From the NCBI RefSeq assembly GCF_025564085.1, contig NZ_JAMGZJ010000078.1, positions 186,001-250,000 of the forward strand: a stretch of 64,000 bases of DNA. Reading direction: 5' to 3'. Every line of letters begins with the position of its first letter. Within the stretch, counting starts at the first letter, position 1. The translations under genes were made by a program, and so were the position numbers. Shown piece by piece: positions 39,503 to 49,816 of the stretch. Below the pieces are notes generated by a model that worked only from the letters and a program-made list of their open reading frames with translations, ran no database searches and had not been told where the DNA came from. This stretch comes from Silvania confinis. Its GTDB lineage: Bacteria > Pseudomonadota > Gammaproteobacteria > Enterobacterales > Enterobacteriaceae.

Positions 39503-40111
39503 TTAGTCACGTATCCACCCTTTGCGGATCGGCAGCGCAAAGCAGATACGATACAGCTGTGACAGCCGCTGATAGAGGGCGTTGCCGCAGACATTCCACA
39601 GGATCTGCGCGCTCAGACAGCCCAGCAGCCCGACCATCATTCCGCCCAGCATATCCATCGGCCAATGGACCCCAAGATAGACGCGGGACCAGGCGATAGT
39701 GCAGGCAACCATCATCAGTAGAATGCCTGACCACACCCGATGCCAGAACAAAAACGCCAGCGCAAAGGTAAAAATGACGGTGCCATGATCGCTCGGGAAG
39801 GAGTCGTCCGCAGCGTGATGCAGGAAGTTATAGCCTACGTGATCGACAAACGGCCGGTCGTGAGGGAACAGGTGCCCCAACAGCCACGAGGCCAGCAGGC
39901 TTATCGCTAACGCCATCGCAATTTTAATCACCAGTTGGCGCTGGGCGGCAACCTGCCTGCGTGGCCCCCACAGCCAGAGGATCACCACCAGCGCAGGCAC
40001 GATGGTGATCAGATCTTTGGCAATAAAAATCGCCAGTCTGATACCCCATTCGGGCGACGCCGGGGTGGCGTTAATCAGATTAAACAGTCCGTAGTTGAGA
40101 TTCTCTAACAT
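39503..40111 (-). CDS. ybjG: Undecaprenyl-diphosphatase YbjG (PAP2 family)
   Basis: 202 residues from the ATG at 40111. Membrane protein with PAP2 motifs: a degenerate first motif around HLFPHDRPF, then SFPSDHGTVIF and SRVYLGVHWPMDMLGG. It removes phosphate from undecaprenyl pyrophosphate so the lipid carrier can be recycled. It starts seven bases after a second PAP2 gene, so the two form an operon. Confidence 0.9.
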   Translation of the reverse strand: MLENLNYGLFNLINATPASPEWGIRLAIFIAKDLITIVPALVVILWLWGPRRQVAAQRQLVIKIAMALAISLLASWLLGHLFPHDRPFVDHVGYNFLHHAADDSFPSDHGTVIFTFALAFLFWHRVWSGILLMMVACTIAWSRVYLGVHWPMDMLGGMMVGLLGCLSAQILWNVCGNALYQRLSQLYRICFALPIRKGWIRD

Positions 40112-40118
40112 AGCCTCG

Positions 40119-40847
40119 TCACTTTTTTGCAAACCAGGTGGAGATCAGGCCGTAGGCCACCACCTGAGAAAACCAAACCCACCAACCTGCCCACAGGTTA
40201 TGGGAGAAAAAATGCGCCCCGCGCATCACCTGGCCATAGCCCATCACCAGGCCAAGCACCACACCGGCCGCCACCATGCACCACGCCAGACGCGGACGCT
40301 CGCGCCAGAAGGCGAAAAACAGCCCCATCACTATAAAGCCGCTGGAGGAGTGCCCGCCGGGGAAACAACGACCCGGGCCGCTGTGCTCGGGTACCGCGCC
40401 AAACAGGGGATACGACACCGCGTCACCGCCGTACTCGAGCAAATCCCAGGGGCAGCTGTGATGGCTAACCGCCTTCAATGCGCCGACAACCAGCGCCCCG
40501 AGCCCCATCAGCAGAGCGGCGGTGACCAGCCGGGCATTGCGTCGGTACGCCCCGTATAGCAGCGTGCAGGCCGCCACGGCGATGATCAGATATTTCGCCA
40601 GGCGATGGTTTATCAGATCCAGCAGGGCATTATTCTTCAGCGGAAAGTGCAGGCTCGCGGCGTCAAACCAGTATCCGGTCAGCAGCCTGTCAAAGCCCTC
40701 ATCCCGCGATAGCCAGCTGAAAACGGCCGCCAGCAGCACCAGCGTGAGCAGCTGAACACCATAAAAACGCAGCGGCAAAGGGTAAAGCGATTTTGTCTTA
40801 ATTGTCTTTAACTTAGACAATTCTGAAGCGGAAGCCATTTGTGTCAT
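40119..40847 (-). CDS. Second PAP2-family membrane phosphatase upstream of ybjG
   Basis: 242 residues from the ATG at 40847; 40838 is possible. An ATG at 40880 would overlap the likely -10 box and is rejected. About six helices. Motifs: ALKAVSHHSCPWDL (motif 1, with Pro-Trp instead of Arg-Pro), PGGHSSSGF (motif 2) and RGAHFFSHNL (motif 3, Asn for Asp). This variant is common in PAP2 proteins thought to act on lipid A or isoprenoid phosphates. It is absent from this place in E. coli. A PmrA box lies upstream. Confidence 0.8.
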   Translation of the reverse strand: MTQMASASELSKLKTIKTKSLYPLPLRFYGVQLLTLVLLAAVFSWLSRDEGFDRLLTGYWFDAASLHFPLKNNALLDLINHRLAKYLIIAVAACTLLYGAYRRNARLVTAALLMGLGALVVGALKAVSHHSCPWDLLEYGGDAVSYPLFGAVPEHSGPGRCFPGGHSSSGFIVMGLFFAFWRERPRLAWCMVAAGVVLGLVMGYGQVMRGAHFFSHNLWAGWWVWFSQVVAYGLISTWFAKK

Positions 40848-40891
40848 AATCAGGGTCGACGACGGGAAAAACCCAAGCATACGGATGCCAA

Positions 40892-40908
40892 CTTAAGGAA
40901 ACCTTAAA
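40892..40908 (-). promoter_or_regulatory. PmrA box
   Basis: On the minus strand TTTAAG-GTTTC-CTTAAG, a full match to YTTAAK-N5-CTTAAK. A -10-like TATGCT follows at 40881-40876. This would put the PAP2-ybjG operon under PmrAB, as known for ybjG in Salmonella. Confidence 0.7.
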
Positions 40909-41014
40909 CGACGGCGATTTGTGCGTTATTTCTGAAGGCCCGCGCGAATCTGCTATCGCTGGCTCAGCCATTTCATTACACTCTGCGCGATTTTTTATCG
41001 GATATTGAGACTCC

Positions 41015-42250
41015 ATGCAAAACCGTTCTTCTGCCGGCACTCGCCTTGGGCGCCAGGCGTTGTTGTTCCCCCTGTGTCTGGTGCTTTACGAATTCTCCAC
41101 CTATATCGGCAACGATATGATCCAGCCCGGTATGCTGGCAGTCGTAGCGCAGTACAACGCCGGGATCGAGTGGGTGCCGACGTCGATGACCGCCTACCTG
41201 GCGGGGGGCATGTTTTTACAGTGGCTGCTCGGGCCGCTGTCGGATCGTATTGGCCGCCGTCCGGTGATGCTGACCGGGGTGGTGTGGTTTATCGTCACCT
41301 GCCTGGCAACCCTGCTGGCGCAGTCGATCGAACAGTTTATGGTGCTGCGATTCTTGCAGGGCGTCAGCCTGTGCTTTATCGGCGCAGTCGGTTACGCCGC
41401 AATCCAGGAGTCTTTCGAAGAGGCGGTGTGCATCAAAATCACCGCCCTGATGGCCAACGTGGCGCTGATTGCGCCGCTGCTGGGCCCGCTGGTGGGGGCG
41501 GCGTGGGTTCACGTTGCGCCGTGGGAGGGGATGTTTGTGCTGTTCGCGGCGCTGGCGGCGATCTCGTTTTATGGCCTGTACCGCGCGATGCCTGAAACCG
41601 CTACCCGCCTCGGTGAAAAACTGTCGATGCAGGAGCTGGGACGCGACTATAAAGCGGTGCTGAAAAACGTCCGTTTTGTGGCGGGCGCGCTGGCGATCGG
41701 CTTTGTCTGCCTGCCACTGCTGGCGTGGATTGCCCAGTCGCCGGTGATCATCATCAGTGGCGAGAAGCTCAGCAGCTACGAATACGGCCTGCTGCAGGTG
41801 CCGATTTTTGGCGCACTGATTATTGGCAACGTGGTGCTGGCTCGCCTGACCTCGCGGCGGACCGTGCGCTCGTTAATCATCATGGGCGGCTGGCCGATTA
41901 TGATCGGGCTGGCGGTAGCGGCGGTGGCGACGGTCGTGTCGTCCCACGCGTATCTGTGGATGACTGCCGGGCTGAGTATCTATGCGTTCGGGATTGGGCT
42001 GGCGAATGCCGGGCTGGTGCGTCTGACGCTGTTTGCCAGCGATATGAGTAAAGGCACGGTGTCGGCGGCGATGGGCATGTTGCAGATGCTGATCTTCACC
42101 GTAGGAATTGAAGTGAGCAAACACGCCTTCAGCAGCGGCGGCAACGGCCTGTTCAGCCTGTTTAATCTGGTAAACGGCATCCTGTGGCTGGGGCTGATGT
42201 TTGTGTTCCTGAAAGACAAGCAGGTGGGCGGGTCGTTACAGCCGGAGTAA
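41015..42250 (+). CDS. mdfA: Multidrug efflux MFS transporter MdfA (Cmr)
   Basis: 411 residues, twelve helices. The helix-1 sequence [20 protein letters not shown] holds the acidic Glu26 and Asp34 known in MdfA for substrate and proton coupling. Loop 2-3 is [13 protein letters not shown]. It exports chloramphenicol, quaternary ammonium compounds and other drugs in exchange for protons. Confidence 0.96.
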   Translation: MQNRSSAGTRLGRQALLFPLCLVLYEFSTYIGNDMIQPGMLAVVAQYNAGIEWVPTSMTAYLAGGMFLQWLLGPLSDRIGRRPVMLTGVVWFIVTCLATLLAQSIEQFMVLRFLQGVSLCFIGAVGYAAIQESFEEAVCIKITALMANVALIAPLLGPLVGAAWVHVAPWEGMFVLFAALAAISFYGLYRAMPETATRLGEKLSMQELGRDYKAVLKNVRFVAGALAIGFVCLPLLAWIAQSPVIIISGEKLSSYEYGLLQVPIFGALIIGNVVLARLTSRRTVRSLIIMGGWPIMIGLAVAAVATVVSSHAYLWMTAGLSIYAFGIGLANAGLVRLTLFASDMSKGTVSAAMGMLQMLIFTVGIEVSKHAFSSGGNGLFSLFNLVNGILWLGLMFVFLKDKQVGGSLQPE

Positions 42251-42259
42251 GTCGACGTT

Positions 42260-42333
42260 TTGCCGGGTGGCGGCTTCGCCTTACCCGGCCTACGCAACCC
42301 GTAGGCCTGTGCAAGCAACGCGCCGCCAGGCAC
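42260..42333. repeat. REP pair between mdfA and ybjI
   Basis: TTGCCGGGTGGCGGCTTCGC, CTTACCCGGCCTACG, then CGTAGGCCTGTGCAAG with CGCCGCCAGGCA. Fills a convergent gap. Confidence 0.75.
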
Positions 42334-42339
42334 TGCTCC

Positions 42340-43152
42340 TTAGTTGAACGGGGCTTCGCGTTTCAACACTTTATCTATCACCGCCAGCACCCCTTCGTCA
42401 TTGTTGTGCGGCGCTTCATAGCGGGCGACCGCTTTGATATGATCCCGGGCATTGGCCATGGCAAAGCCAAACCCGGCCTGGCCCAGCATTTCAATGTCGT
42501 TACCGCTGTCGCCAAAGGCGACCACTTCGTGGTCTTCAATCCCCCACAGCTGTTGCAGCAGACGCAGGCCATTGGCCTTATGCACGCCCGGCAGGATCAG
42601 GTCGATACTGCCGTACCCGGTGGCTACCGGCACCATAATGTCACTCAGCTTCTCGTGAATCATGGCCTGGATACGCGGGATCTCGTCGTCGGGCACGTTC
42701 AGCCCAAACTTGAAGAAGATGTCGTTGAAGTGCTCGAAGTTATCCACCTTTTCCAGCCGGTGATAATACTTCGCCGCGATATCGTGGAACGCGTCGTCAT
42801 AGGTTTTCAGGGTGTAGGCACTGCCTTTACCGCAGGCGATCACTTCCACTTCCGGTATGGAGCAGAGGAATGCTGATACGGTGTTGAACTGCGCCTGGGT
42901 CAGCTCGCCGTTGAAAACATCTTCCCCGGCATTGACCACCCAGCCGCCATTTTCGGCGACAAAAGCGATTTCATGCGCGATCTCCGGGAAAAAGGAGATC
43001 AGCTGGTAGTACTGGTTGCCGCTGGCGACCACAAACCGTATGCCCTGTTCCTTCATCTGCGCGTACTGACGCAGAAAACGCGCGCGATTGTACGCTTTCG
43101 CGTCGTTCAGGAAGGTACCATCCATATCAACTGCAATCAGTTTAACGCTCAT
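42340..43152 (-). CDS. ybjI: HAD-superfamily (Cof type) phosphatase YbjI
   Basis: 270 residues. [10 protein letters not shown] (motif I), [11 protein letters not shown] (motif II) and [11 protein letters not shown] (motif IV). In E. coli it is a flavin mononucleotide/sugar phosphatase. The ATG at 43152 follows GGAG by eight to nine bases and overlaps the end of ybjJ by 11 bases. Paralogue of ybiV at 10670. Confidence 0.93.
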   Translation of the reverse strand: MSVKLIAVDMDGTFLNDAKAYNRARFLRQYAQMKEQGIRFVVASGNQYYQLISFFPEIAHEIAFVAENGGWVVNAGEDVFNGELTQAQFNTVSAFLCSIPEVEVIACGKGSAYTLKTYDDAFHDIAAKYYHRLEKVDNFEHFNDIFFKFGLNVPDDEIPRIQAMIHEKLSDIMVPVATGYGSIDLILPGVHKANGLRLLQQLWGIEDHEVVAFGDSGNDIEMLGQAGFGFAMANARDHIKAVARYEAPHNNDEGVLAVIDKVLKREAPFN

Positions 43153-44359
43153 ATCCATTCTCCATGGCAGATTTAGCCTGCGAATCCGGTTTGGCAACCG
43201 CTCTGGCGACCAGGGCGGCAATCATCACTAATCCTAATACCACTAACATGGCGCTGCGCAGCCCGTAATGTTCGCCGAGGAAGCCCAGCAGCGGCGGGCC
43301 AACCAGGAAGGCGAGATAGCCGGTGGTGGCCACTACGCTGACGCGGGTTGGCGCATCCGGGCCGGTATCGCTGGCGGCGGAGATGGTCAGCGGGAACCCG
43401 AGCGAAGCACCCAGCCCCCACAGAATTACCGACACGCCCGCCACCCAGTCGACATCGACAAAGATGATTAACGCAATTCCCAGCCCGCCCATCAGGGCAC
43501 TGGCGCGCACCACCGCAACCCGGCTATAGCGGTCAATAAACCAGCCGCCGGTAAAGCGACCTACGGTCATGCCAAGCGTAAACCCGGCGTAAATCAGCGA
43601 GCCGGAGGTCGGGCTAAAGCCGTGGCCGTCCACCATCAGCAGCGGCAGCCAGTCGTTGGCAGAGCCTTCGGCAAAGGCCATCGCCAGCACCACCACGCCA
43701 ATCAGCATCAGCTGCATATCGCGATAAAACGGTAATCCTTTCTCACCGGCCTGGGCCTCATCCACCGGGTTTTTGCCGGTGCCGTCCGGAATGTAGACGA
43801 TCCCCAGCAGGACAGGGGCAAGACAGACCAGACCCGCCAGCAAAATATGGATATTGGCGGCGATGCCTGAAGCCGTCAGCGCCATGCCGACGCCCGCGCC
43901 CGCCAGCGTACCGAGGCTGTAAAAACCGTGCATCATCGGCAGCACGGTTTTGTTCATCTCGCGCTCGATGGTGGCACCTTCAACGTTAATCGCCACTTCG
44001 GCGGCACCAAAGCTACCGCCGAATACCGTCAGCCCGAGAGCAAAAATCAGCGGCGAGGCCATCCACAGTGCGGCGCTGAGAATAATCATACCGACTATCG
44101 CGCAGCACATGGTGGTGCGAATCACTTTCCGCGTGCCGTAGCGCTTAACCAGCCACGCCGAACAGAGGATGCCACTCATCGAACCGACAGACAGGCCAAA
44201 TAATACGATGCCCATTTCCGCCGTTGAGACCGACAGAATATCGCGAATAGCGGGGGTACGCGTGGCCCAGGAGGCCATTAACAGACCGGGGATAAAGAAG
44301 AACATAAACAGCGCCCACAGGCGGCGCTGCAGGATTTTGCGCGATGAGATGACGGTCAT
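43142..44359 (-). CDS. ybjJ: MFS transporter YbjJ
   Basis: 405 residues, twelve helices, close to E. coli YbjJ ([39 protein letters not shown]). Function not established; the family includes fucose-permease-like proteins. Its 3' end overlaps ybjI, and divergent ybjK encodes its likely regulator. Confidence 0.93.
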   Translation of the reverse strand: MTVISSRKILQRRLWALFMFFFIPGLLMASWATRTPAIRDILSVSTAEMGIVLFGLSVGSMSGILCSAWLVKRYGTRKVIRTTMCCAIVGMIILSAALWMASPLIFALGLTVFGGSFGAAEVAINVEGATIEREMNKTVLPMMHGFYSLGTLAGAGVGMALTASGIAANIHILLAGLVCLAPVLLGIVYIPDGTGKNPVDEAQAGEKGLPFYRDMQLMLIGVVVLAMAFAEGSANDWLPLLMVDGHGFSPTSGSLIYAGFTLGMTVGRFTGGWFIDRYSRVAVVRASALMGGLGIALIIFVDVDWVAGVSVILWGLGASLGFPLTISAASDTGPDAPTRVSVVATTGYLAFLVGPPLLGFLGEHYGLRSAMLVVLGLVMIAALVARAVAKPDSQAKSAMENGYER

Positions 44360-44407
44360 GATTTCAGCACCAGAAGGAAAACACTGGCGACAACACTAGC
44401 AAGTTTG

Positions 44408-44421
44408 TGTACATTTGTACA
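44408..44421. promoter_or_regulatory. Repeated TGTACA operator candidate between ybjJ and ybjK
   Basis: TGTACATTTGTACA, two self-palindromic TGTACA units in an 81-base divergent gap, centred about 26 bases before the ybjK start. Suits a TetR-type dimer. Confidence 0.5.
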
Positions 44422-44440
44422 TAAATGCGCTGAGGTAAAA

Positions 44441-44986
44441 ATGAACAGAAGACCTAACGATCCGCTGCGGCGGGAAAGGATCCTGCAGGCCACGCTGGAC
44501 ACCATCGCCGAACACGGCCTGAACGCCGTCACCCATCGCAAAATCGCCAGCTGTGCCGGCGTACCGCTGGGATCGATGACCTACTATTTTACCGGGATGG
44601 ATGCGCTGCTCGAAGAGGCTTTCACGTGGTTTACCCGGCAGATGTCGGTTCAGTATCGTGAGTTTTTTGCCGGCGTCAGCGGCCCGGAAATGGCCTGCGA
44701 TTCTATCACCACTCTGATTTATAGCTCTGAAGTTACCACCCCGCGCAGCATGGAGCTGATGTATCAGCTTTACGCCTTTATGAACCGTAGCGCGTCGTTA
44801 AAAGCCGTGATGCAGGACTGGATGAAAACCAGCCAGACCACGCTGGAGCAGTGGTTTGACCCGGTCACCGCCCGGGCGCTGGATGCCTTTATCGAGGGGA
44901 TGACGCTGCATTTTGTCACCGACCGACAACCGCTCACGCGGGAGGAGTTAAGGGCGATGGTGGGGCGGATTGCGGGCGAGGGATAG
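44441..44986 (+). CDS. ybjK: TetR-family regulator YbjK (RcdA)
   Basis: 181 residues. [44 protein letters not shown]. In E. coli RcdA activates csgD and binds its own region. Start ATG at 44441 after GAGG. Confidence 0.93.
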   Translation: MNRRPNDPLRRERILQATLDTIAEHGLNAVTHRKIASCAGVPLGSMTYYFTGMDALLEEAFTWFTRQMSVQYREFFAGVSGPEMACDSITTLIYSSEVTTPRSMELMYQLYAFMNRSASLKAVMQDWMKTSQTTLEQWFDPVTARALDAFIEGMTLHFVTDRQPLTREELRAMVGRIAGEG

Positions 44987-45224
44987 TTGTCACGGGAAGG
45001 GCTGCCCAAAAAAAAATCTCCACAAATGTAAATTTCTGTGCAATTTATCGCTGCGGACTATTTTCAATCCTCTGATTTTTCTGCATTAAAAATCCACTTC
45101 AGGTTTCTCTTCTCCCGGCAGGCAACAAAACGCAGAGGGATACGCTACGCTTTTTAAAACCACCCTGCGGCAAGCGTTTTTACCTCTTCTGCGGAAGTCG
45201 CGACCCTAACACCGGGAAGTCCCT
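44987..45224. promoter_or_regulatory. Upstream region of the crt operon
   Basis: 238 bases, AT-rich on the left, GC-rich near crtE. It must hold the crtE promoter, but I cannot point to a convincing -35/-10 pair. In E. coli this position holds the sRNA gene rybB; I could not find it here. Confidence 0.4.
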
Positions 45225-46145
45225 ATGACCCAAAGTCATGAAGATGATGTAAAAGTGCTGCTGTCGGCGTTTGAACGGCGTCTTGAACAACTGTTGCCCG
45301 AGGGGCAGCAAGAGGGCCTGGTCTACGCCGCCATGCGTGACGCCACGCTGGTCGCCGGCAAGCGAATGCGCCCCTTGTTGCTGCTGCTGGCAGCGACGGA
45401 TATGGGCTACAAAACCGAGCAAACGGGCCTGCTGGATCTGGCCTGCGCCATTGAGATGGTGCACGTAGCTTCCCTGATTCTGGATGACATGCCCTGCATG
45501 GACAATGCGATGCTCAGACGCGGGCGTCCGACGGTGCATTGTCAGTATGGTGAACACGTCGCGATCCTCGCGGCGATCGCGCTGCTGAGCCACGCTTTTT
45601 GCGTCATCTCACGCGCGCCTGCGCTGACGGCCGAGGCAAAAGCGCGGGCTATTGCTGAACTCTCGGCGTCGGTGGGCCACATGGGGCTGGTGCAGGGCCA
45701 ATTTCGCGATCTGAATGGCGGCCGGCAGAGCCAGAATCCCGATGAGATACTGCTGACCAATGAGTTGAAAACCAGCAGTCTGTTCAACGCGACCCTCCAG
45801 CTGGCGGCCATTGCGGCCGACGCCTCGCCTCAGGTCAGCGAGCGCCTGCGCTTTTTCGCCCGCGATCTCGGTCAGGCTTTCCAGCTAATTGATGACCTGA
45901 CGGACGGCTCCACGGCCACCGGCAAAGACCCCAATCAGGATAAAGATAAATCGACGCTGGTCGCGGTGCTCGGAGCGGAAAGCGTTTTTCTGCAACTGCG
46001 AGAGCATGTGCGCAGCGCCGACCAGCATATCGCTAGCGCCTGTCAGCCGGGAAATACCACCCGGCACTTTGTTCACGCCTGGTTTGAAAAACAGCTCACG
46101 CTTATCAGTCAGAGCCTGTCGTTATCCCTGTCGGAGTGCCAATGA
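45225..46145 (+). CDS. crtE: Geranylgeranyl diphosphate synthase CrtE
   Basis: 306 residues. The first aspartate-rich motif is DDMPCMD (residues 87-93, DDx4D type) and the second DDLTD (223-227). Both hold magnesium and the allylic diphosphate. It makes the C20 precursor for carotenoids. First gene of the operon; stop overlaps the idi start as ATGA. Confidence 0.94.
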   Translation: MTQSHEDDVKVLLSAFERRLEQLLPEGQQEGLVYAAMRDATLVAGKRMRPLLLLLAATDMGYKTEQTGLLDLACAIEMVHVASLILDDMPCMDNAMLRRGRPTVHCQYGEHVAILAAIALLSHAFCVISRAPALTAEAKARAIAELSASVGHMGLVQGQFRDLNGGRQSQNPDEILLTNELKTSSLFNATLQLAAIAADASPQVSERLRFFARDLGQAFQLIDDLTDGSTATGKDPNQDKDKSTLVAVLGAESVFLQLREHVRSADQHIASACQPGNTTRHFVHAWFEKQLTLISQSLSLSLSECQ

Positions 46146-47170
46146 GCAGCCTGTCGCAACGTAAAAGCGATCATCTCGATATCGTCCTGAACAGCGCACC
46201 CGGCGCAAAAAAGTGTACTAACGGCTTTGAAAAATGGCGCTTTGGACACTGTGCCCTGCCCGAACTGCATCTTGATGATATCGATCTCTCGACCTCGCTG
46301 TTTGGCCGAACCCTTAACGCGCCGCTGCTGATAAGTTCTATGACTGGCGGCACCCGGCGAGCGAGCCAGATCAACCAGCATCTGGCCCTTGCCGCTCAGG
46401 CGCTGGGGCTGGCGATGGGGGTAGGCTCTCAGCGCGTGGCGCTGGAGAGTGAAACGAATTATGGCCTGACGCGCGAACTGCGCGCTTTTGCGCCGGACGT
46501 GGTGCTAATGGCCAACCTCGGCGCGGCGCAAATCGCCGGTCGACAGGGCATCGACTACGCGCAACGTGCCGTTGAGACGCTGACGGCAGATGCGCTGATT
46601 ATCCACCTCAACCCGCTGCAGGAGGCGCTCCAGCACGGGGGCGATCGCAACTGGAGCGGGGTGATCGATGCCATTCAACGTACCGTCGAGGCGCTGCATG
46701 TCCCGGTGGTGATTAAAGAGGTGGGCAGCGGGCTGTCGGTGCCGGTTGCCCGCCAGCTGGCGGCGGCAGGCGTGGCGATGCTGGATGTCGCCGGGGCGGG
46801 CGGTACCAGTTGGGCGGCGGTCGAGGGTGAACGCGCTGTTAACGCGCACGACCGGGCGGTGGCGATGGCCTTTGCCGACTGGGGGATGCCGACCGCGACG
46901 GCATTACAGGATCTGCACCAGGCGCTGCCCGATATGCCGCTGGTGGCCTCGGGCGGCATCGTCGACGGTATTGAGGTGGCCAAAGCGATCCGCTTAGGTG
47001 CCAGCGTGGTGGGGCAGGCGGCCGGGGTGCTGCAAAGCGCGTTAACCTCCAGCGAGGCGGTCATTGACCACTTTCAGGTGATCATCGCCCAGCTGCGCGT
47101 CGCCTGTTTCTGCACCGGTAGCGCCAACCTGGCGCAGCTGCGTCAGGCCACGCTGATGGCGCAATCGTAA
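46142..47170 (+). CDS. idi: Type 2 (FMN-dependent) isopentenyl-diphosphate isomerase
   Basis: 342 residues from the ATG at 46142. [13 protein letters not shown] is the N-terminal family motif. [16 protein letters not shown] and [18 protein letters not shown] mark the FMN-binding TIM barrel. It balances IPP and DMAPP for CrtE. Type 2 enzymes are unrelated to the usual E. coli Idi. The stop and next start overlap as TAATG. Confidence 0.93.
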   Translation: MSSLSQRKSDHLDIVLNSAPGAKKCTNGFEKWRFGHCALPELHLDDIDLSTSLFGRTLNAPLLISSMTGGTRRASQINQHLALAAQALGLAMGVGSQRVALESETNYGLTRELRAFAPDVVLMANLGAAQIAGRQGIDYAQRAVETLTADALIIHLNPLQEALQHGGDRNWSGVIDAIQRTVEALHVPVVIKEVGSGLSVPVARQLAAAGVAMLDVAGAGGTSWAAVEGERAVNAHDRAVAMAFADWGMPTATALQDLHQALPDMPLVASGGIVDGIEVAKAIRLGASVVGQAAGVLQSALTSSEAVIDHFQVIIAQLRVACFCTGSANLAQLRQATLMAQS

Positions 47171-48345
47171 TGGCGCAAGTGTGGGACATTATTTTAGCCG
47201 GCGGCGGGCTGGCCAACGGGCTGATCGCGTTACGCTTGCGCCAGCAGCGCCCGGAACTGCGCGTCCTGCTTCTTGAAGCCGACAGCCAGCCCGGAGGGAA
47301 TCACACCTGGTCGTTTCATCAGGGCGACATTACCCCCGCGCAGCAGCAGTGGATTGCGCCGCTGGTCGTGCATCGCTGGCCGGGATACGACGTCCGTTTT
47401 CCTGGCCTGAACCGGACGCTCGCCGGGGAGTATTGTAGCGTCACGTCCGCGCGGTTTGCCGCCGTCCTGACCGAAGCCATCGGCATCAACCTGCACACCC
47501 ACGCCGTGATCACTGCGCTCACCCCGGAAAGCGTCACGCTCGTCGACGGCACACAGCTGCAGGCCCGGGCGGTGATCGATGGCCGGGGCTACACGCCGGA
47601 CAGGCATCTCACCATCGGCAGCCAGTCATTCCTCGGCCAGCAGTGGAATCTGAGCCAGCCTCACGGCCTGACGCGGCCGATACTGATGGACGCCAGGGTC
47701 GATCAGCAGGGCGGGTATCGTTTTGTCTATACGCTTCCGCTTTCTGCCAATGAACTGCTGATCGAAGATACGCACTACCTTGACGCCGCCCGGCTGGATC
47801 TCAGCGCTGCGCGGCACAACATTGCGGATTATGCCCGCCAGCAGGGCTGGTGCCTGGAGAGCCTGGTCCGCGAAGAGCAGGGCCATCTGCCGATAATGCT
47901 GGCGGGAGATTTCCCGGCGTACTGGGATGCGCGGGATAAGCAGCCGTGCAGCGGCCTGCGCGCGGGGCTGTTTCACGCCACCACCGGCTATTCGTTGCCG
48001 CACGCGGTGGCGCTGGCCGATGCCATTGCTGCAAGCGAAGACATCAACGCCGCCGCACTCTTTTCGGTGATTCATCTTTACGCTCTGCGCCAGTGGTACA
48101 CCCAGCGCTTTTTCCGCACCCTGAACCGGATGCTCTTCCTGGCGGGAAAGCCCGATCGGCGCTGGCGGGTGATGCAGCGTTTTTACACGCTTAACGCCGG
48201 GCTGATTGCCCGCTTTTACGCCGGACAGCTGACGCTGGTCGATAAAGCGCGGATCCTCGCCGGTAAGCCCCCGGTTCCTGTCGGCGAAGCGATACTCGCC
48301 ATCCTCAAACTCACTCCCCGGCTGCGAGCGTTTCACCATGAATAA
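47170..48345 (+). CDS. crtY: Lycopene beta-cyclase CrtY
   Basis: 391 residues. N-terminal dinucleotide motif ILAGGGLANGLIALRL; GGNHTWSFH and FVYTLPLSANELLIEDTHY are typical CrtY segments. It converts lycopene to beta-carotene. It follows idi with a 1-base overlap, leaving no room for the crtX gene that usually stands here. Confidence 0.94.
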   Translation: MAQVWDIILAGGGLANGLIALRLRQQRPELRVLLLEADSQPGGNHTWSFHQGDITPAQQQWIAPLVVHRWPGYDVRFPGLNRTLAGEYCSVTSARFAAVLTEAIGINLHTHAVITALTPESVTLVDGTQLQARAVIDGRGYTPDRHLTIGSQSFLGQQWNLSQPHGLTRPILMDARVDQQGGYRFVYTLPLSANELLIEDTHYLDAARLDLSAARHNIADYARQQGWCLESLVREEQGHLPIMLAGDFPAYWDARDKQPCSGLRAGLFHATTGYSLPHAVALADAIAASEDINAAALFSVIHLYALRQWYTQRFFRTLNRMLFLAGKPDRRWRVMQRFYTLNAGLIARFYAGQLTLVDKARILAGKPPVPVGEAILAILKLTPRLRAFHHE

Positions 48346-49816
48346 AACAGTGATTATTGGTGCCGGTTTTGGCGGATTAGCGCTGGCCATCCGACTGCAG
48401 GCGCAGGGCATCGCCACGCTCCTGCTGGAGCAGCGGGATAAGCCCGGCGGACGGGCGTATGTTTATCACGATCAAGGGTTCACCTTTGACGCCGGGCCGA
48501 CGGTCATCACCGATCCCAGCGCCATCGAAGAGTTATTTACCCTGGCGGGAAAGCGGATGAAGGATTACGTCGAACTGCTGCCGGTGACCCCGTTTTATCG
48601 CTTGTGCTGGGAGACGGGCGAAGTCTTTGATTACGATAATGTTCAGGCGCGGCTCGAAGAGCAGATCGGCCGCTTTAATCCGCGCGACGTGGAAGGCTAC
48701 CGTAAGTTTCACGCCTACTCGCGGAAGGTGTTTAAAGAGGGGTATCTCAAGCTCGGCACGGTGCCGTTCCTCTCTTTTCGCGATATGCTCCGCGCCGGGC
48801 CGCAGCTTACCCGCCTGCAGGCCTGGCGCAGCGTCTACAGTATGGTCTCGCGCTTTATCGAGAACGAACAGCTGCGCCAGGCGTTCTCTTTTCATTCCCT
48901 GCTGGTGGGCGGCAATCCGTTTGCCACCTCGTCGATTTATACCCTGATCCACGCCCTTGAGCGTGAGTGGGGGGTCTGGTTTGCCCGCGGCGGCACCGGG
49001 GCGCTGGTGCAGGGACTGGTTAAGCTCTATCAGGATCTGGGCGGCGAGCTGCAGCTGAATGCACAAGTGACCCGGCTGGTGGCCGAGGGCGAGCGCATCA
49101 GCGCCGTGGAGTTAAACGACGGCCAGACCATCCCGACCGCGGCGGTCGCCTCAAACGCCGACGTGGTGCATACCTATGAAAAGCTGCTGGGGCATCATCC
49201 GGTGGGGGCGTCGCGCGCGGCGTCGCTCAAGCGCAAGCGCATGAGCAATTCATTGTTTGTGCTCTATTTTGGTCTTAATAAGCAGCATGACCTTGCGCAC
49301 CACACGGTCTGTTTCGGGCCGCGTTATAAAGAACTGATCGACGATATTTTTCATAAGAATGCGCTGGCGGAGGATTTTTCGCTCTACCTGCATGCCCCCT
49401 GCGTCACCGATCCGTCCCTGGCTCCGCCGGGCTGCGGCAGCTATTACGTATTAGCGCCGGTGCCACACTTAGGCACGGCGGATCTCGACTGGAACACAGA
49501 AGGGCCGCGCCTGCGCGACCGAATTTTTGCTTATCTTGAAGCCCATTACATGCCGGGGCTGCGCAGCCAGCTGGTGACCCATCGCATGTTCACGCCTTTT
49601 GATTTTCGCGACCAGCTGGGGGCCCATCTGGGCTCTGCTTTTTCGATCGAACCGATCCTGCGCCAGAGCGCCTGGTTCCGACCGCACAATCGCGACAGTC
49701 GGATCCCCAATCTTTACCTCGTCGGGGCCGGAACCCATCCGGGAGCCGGTATTCCCGGCGTGATCGGTTCGGCCAAAGCGACCGCAGGATTAATGCTGGA
49801 GGCACTTTCCCGATGA
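48338..49816 (+). CDS. crtI: Phytoene desaturase CrtI
   Basis: 492 residues. FAD motif VIIGAGFGGLALAIRLQAQG at the N-terminus; C-terminal LYLVGAGTHPGAGIPGVIGSAKATAG is the carotenoid-desaturase signature. Four desaturations turn phytoene into lycopene. Overlaps crtY by 8 bases and crtB by 4. Confidence 0.95.
   Translation: MNKTVIIGAGFGGLALAIRLQAQGIATLLLEQRDKPGGRAYVYHDQGFTFDAGPTVITDPSAIEELFTLAGKRMKDYVELLPVTPFYRLCWETGEVFDYDNVQARLEEQIGRFNPRDVEGYRKFHAYSRKVFKEGYLKLGTVPFLSFRDMLRAGPQLTRLQAWRSVYSMVSRFIENEQLRQAFSFHSLLVGGNPFATSSIYTLIHALEREWGVWFARGGTGALVQGLVKLYQDLGGELQLNAQVTRLVAEGERISAVELNDGQTIPTAAVASNADVVHTYEKLLGHHPVGASRAASLKRKRMSNSLFVLYFGLNKQHDLAHHTVCFGPRYKELIDDIFHKNALAEDFSLYLHAPCVTDPSLAPPGCGSYYVLAPVPHLGTADLDWNTEGPRLRDRIFAYLEAHYMPGLRSQLVTHRMFTPFDFRDQLGAHLGSAFSIEPILRQSAWFRPHNRDSRIPNLYLVGAGTHPGAGIPGVIGSAKATAGLMLEALSR

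Noticed and set aside
40848..40880. ATG at 40880 as the start of the PAP2 protein
   Set aside because: It falls inside the -10 hexamer expected downstream of the PmrA box and has no ribosome binding site.
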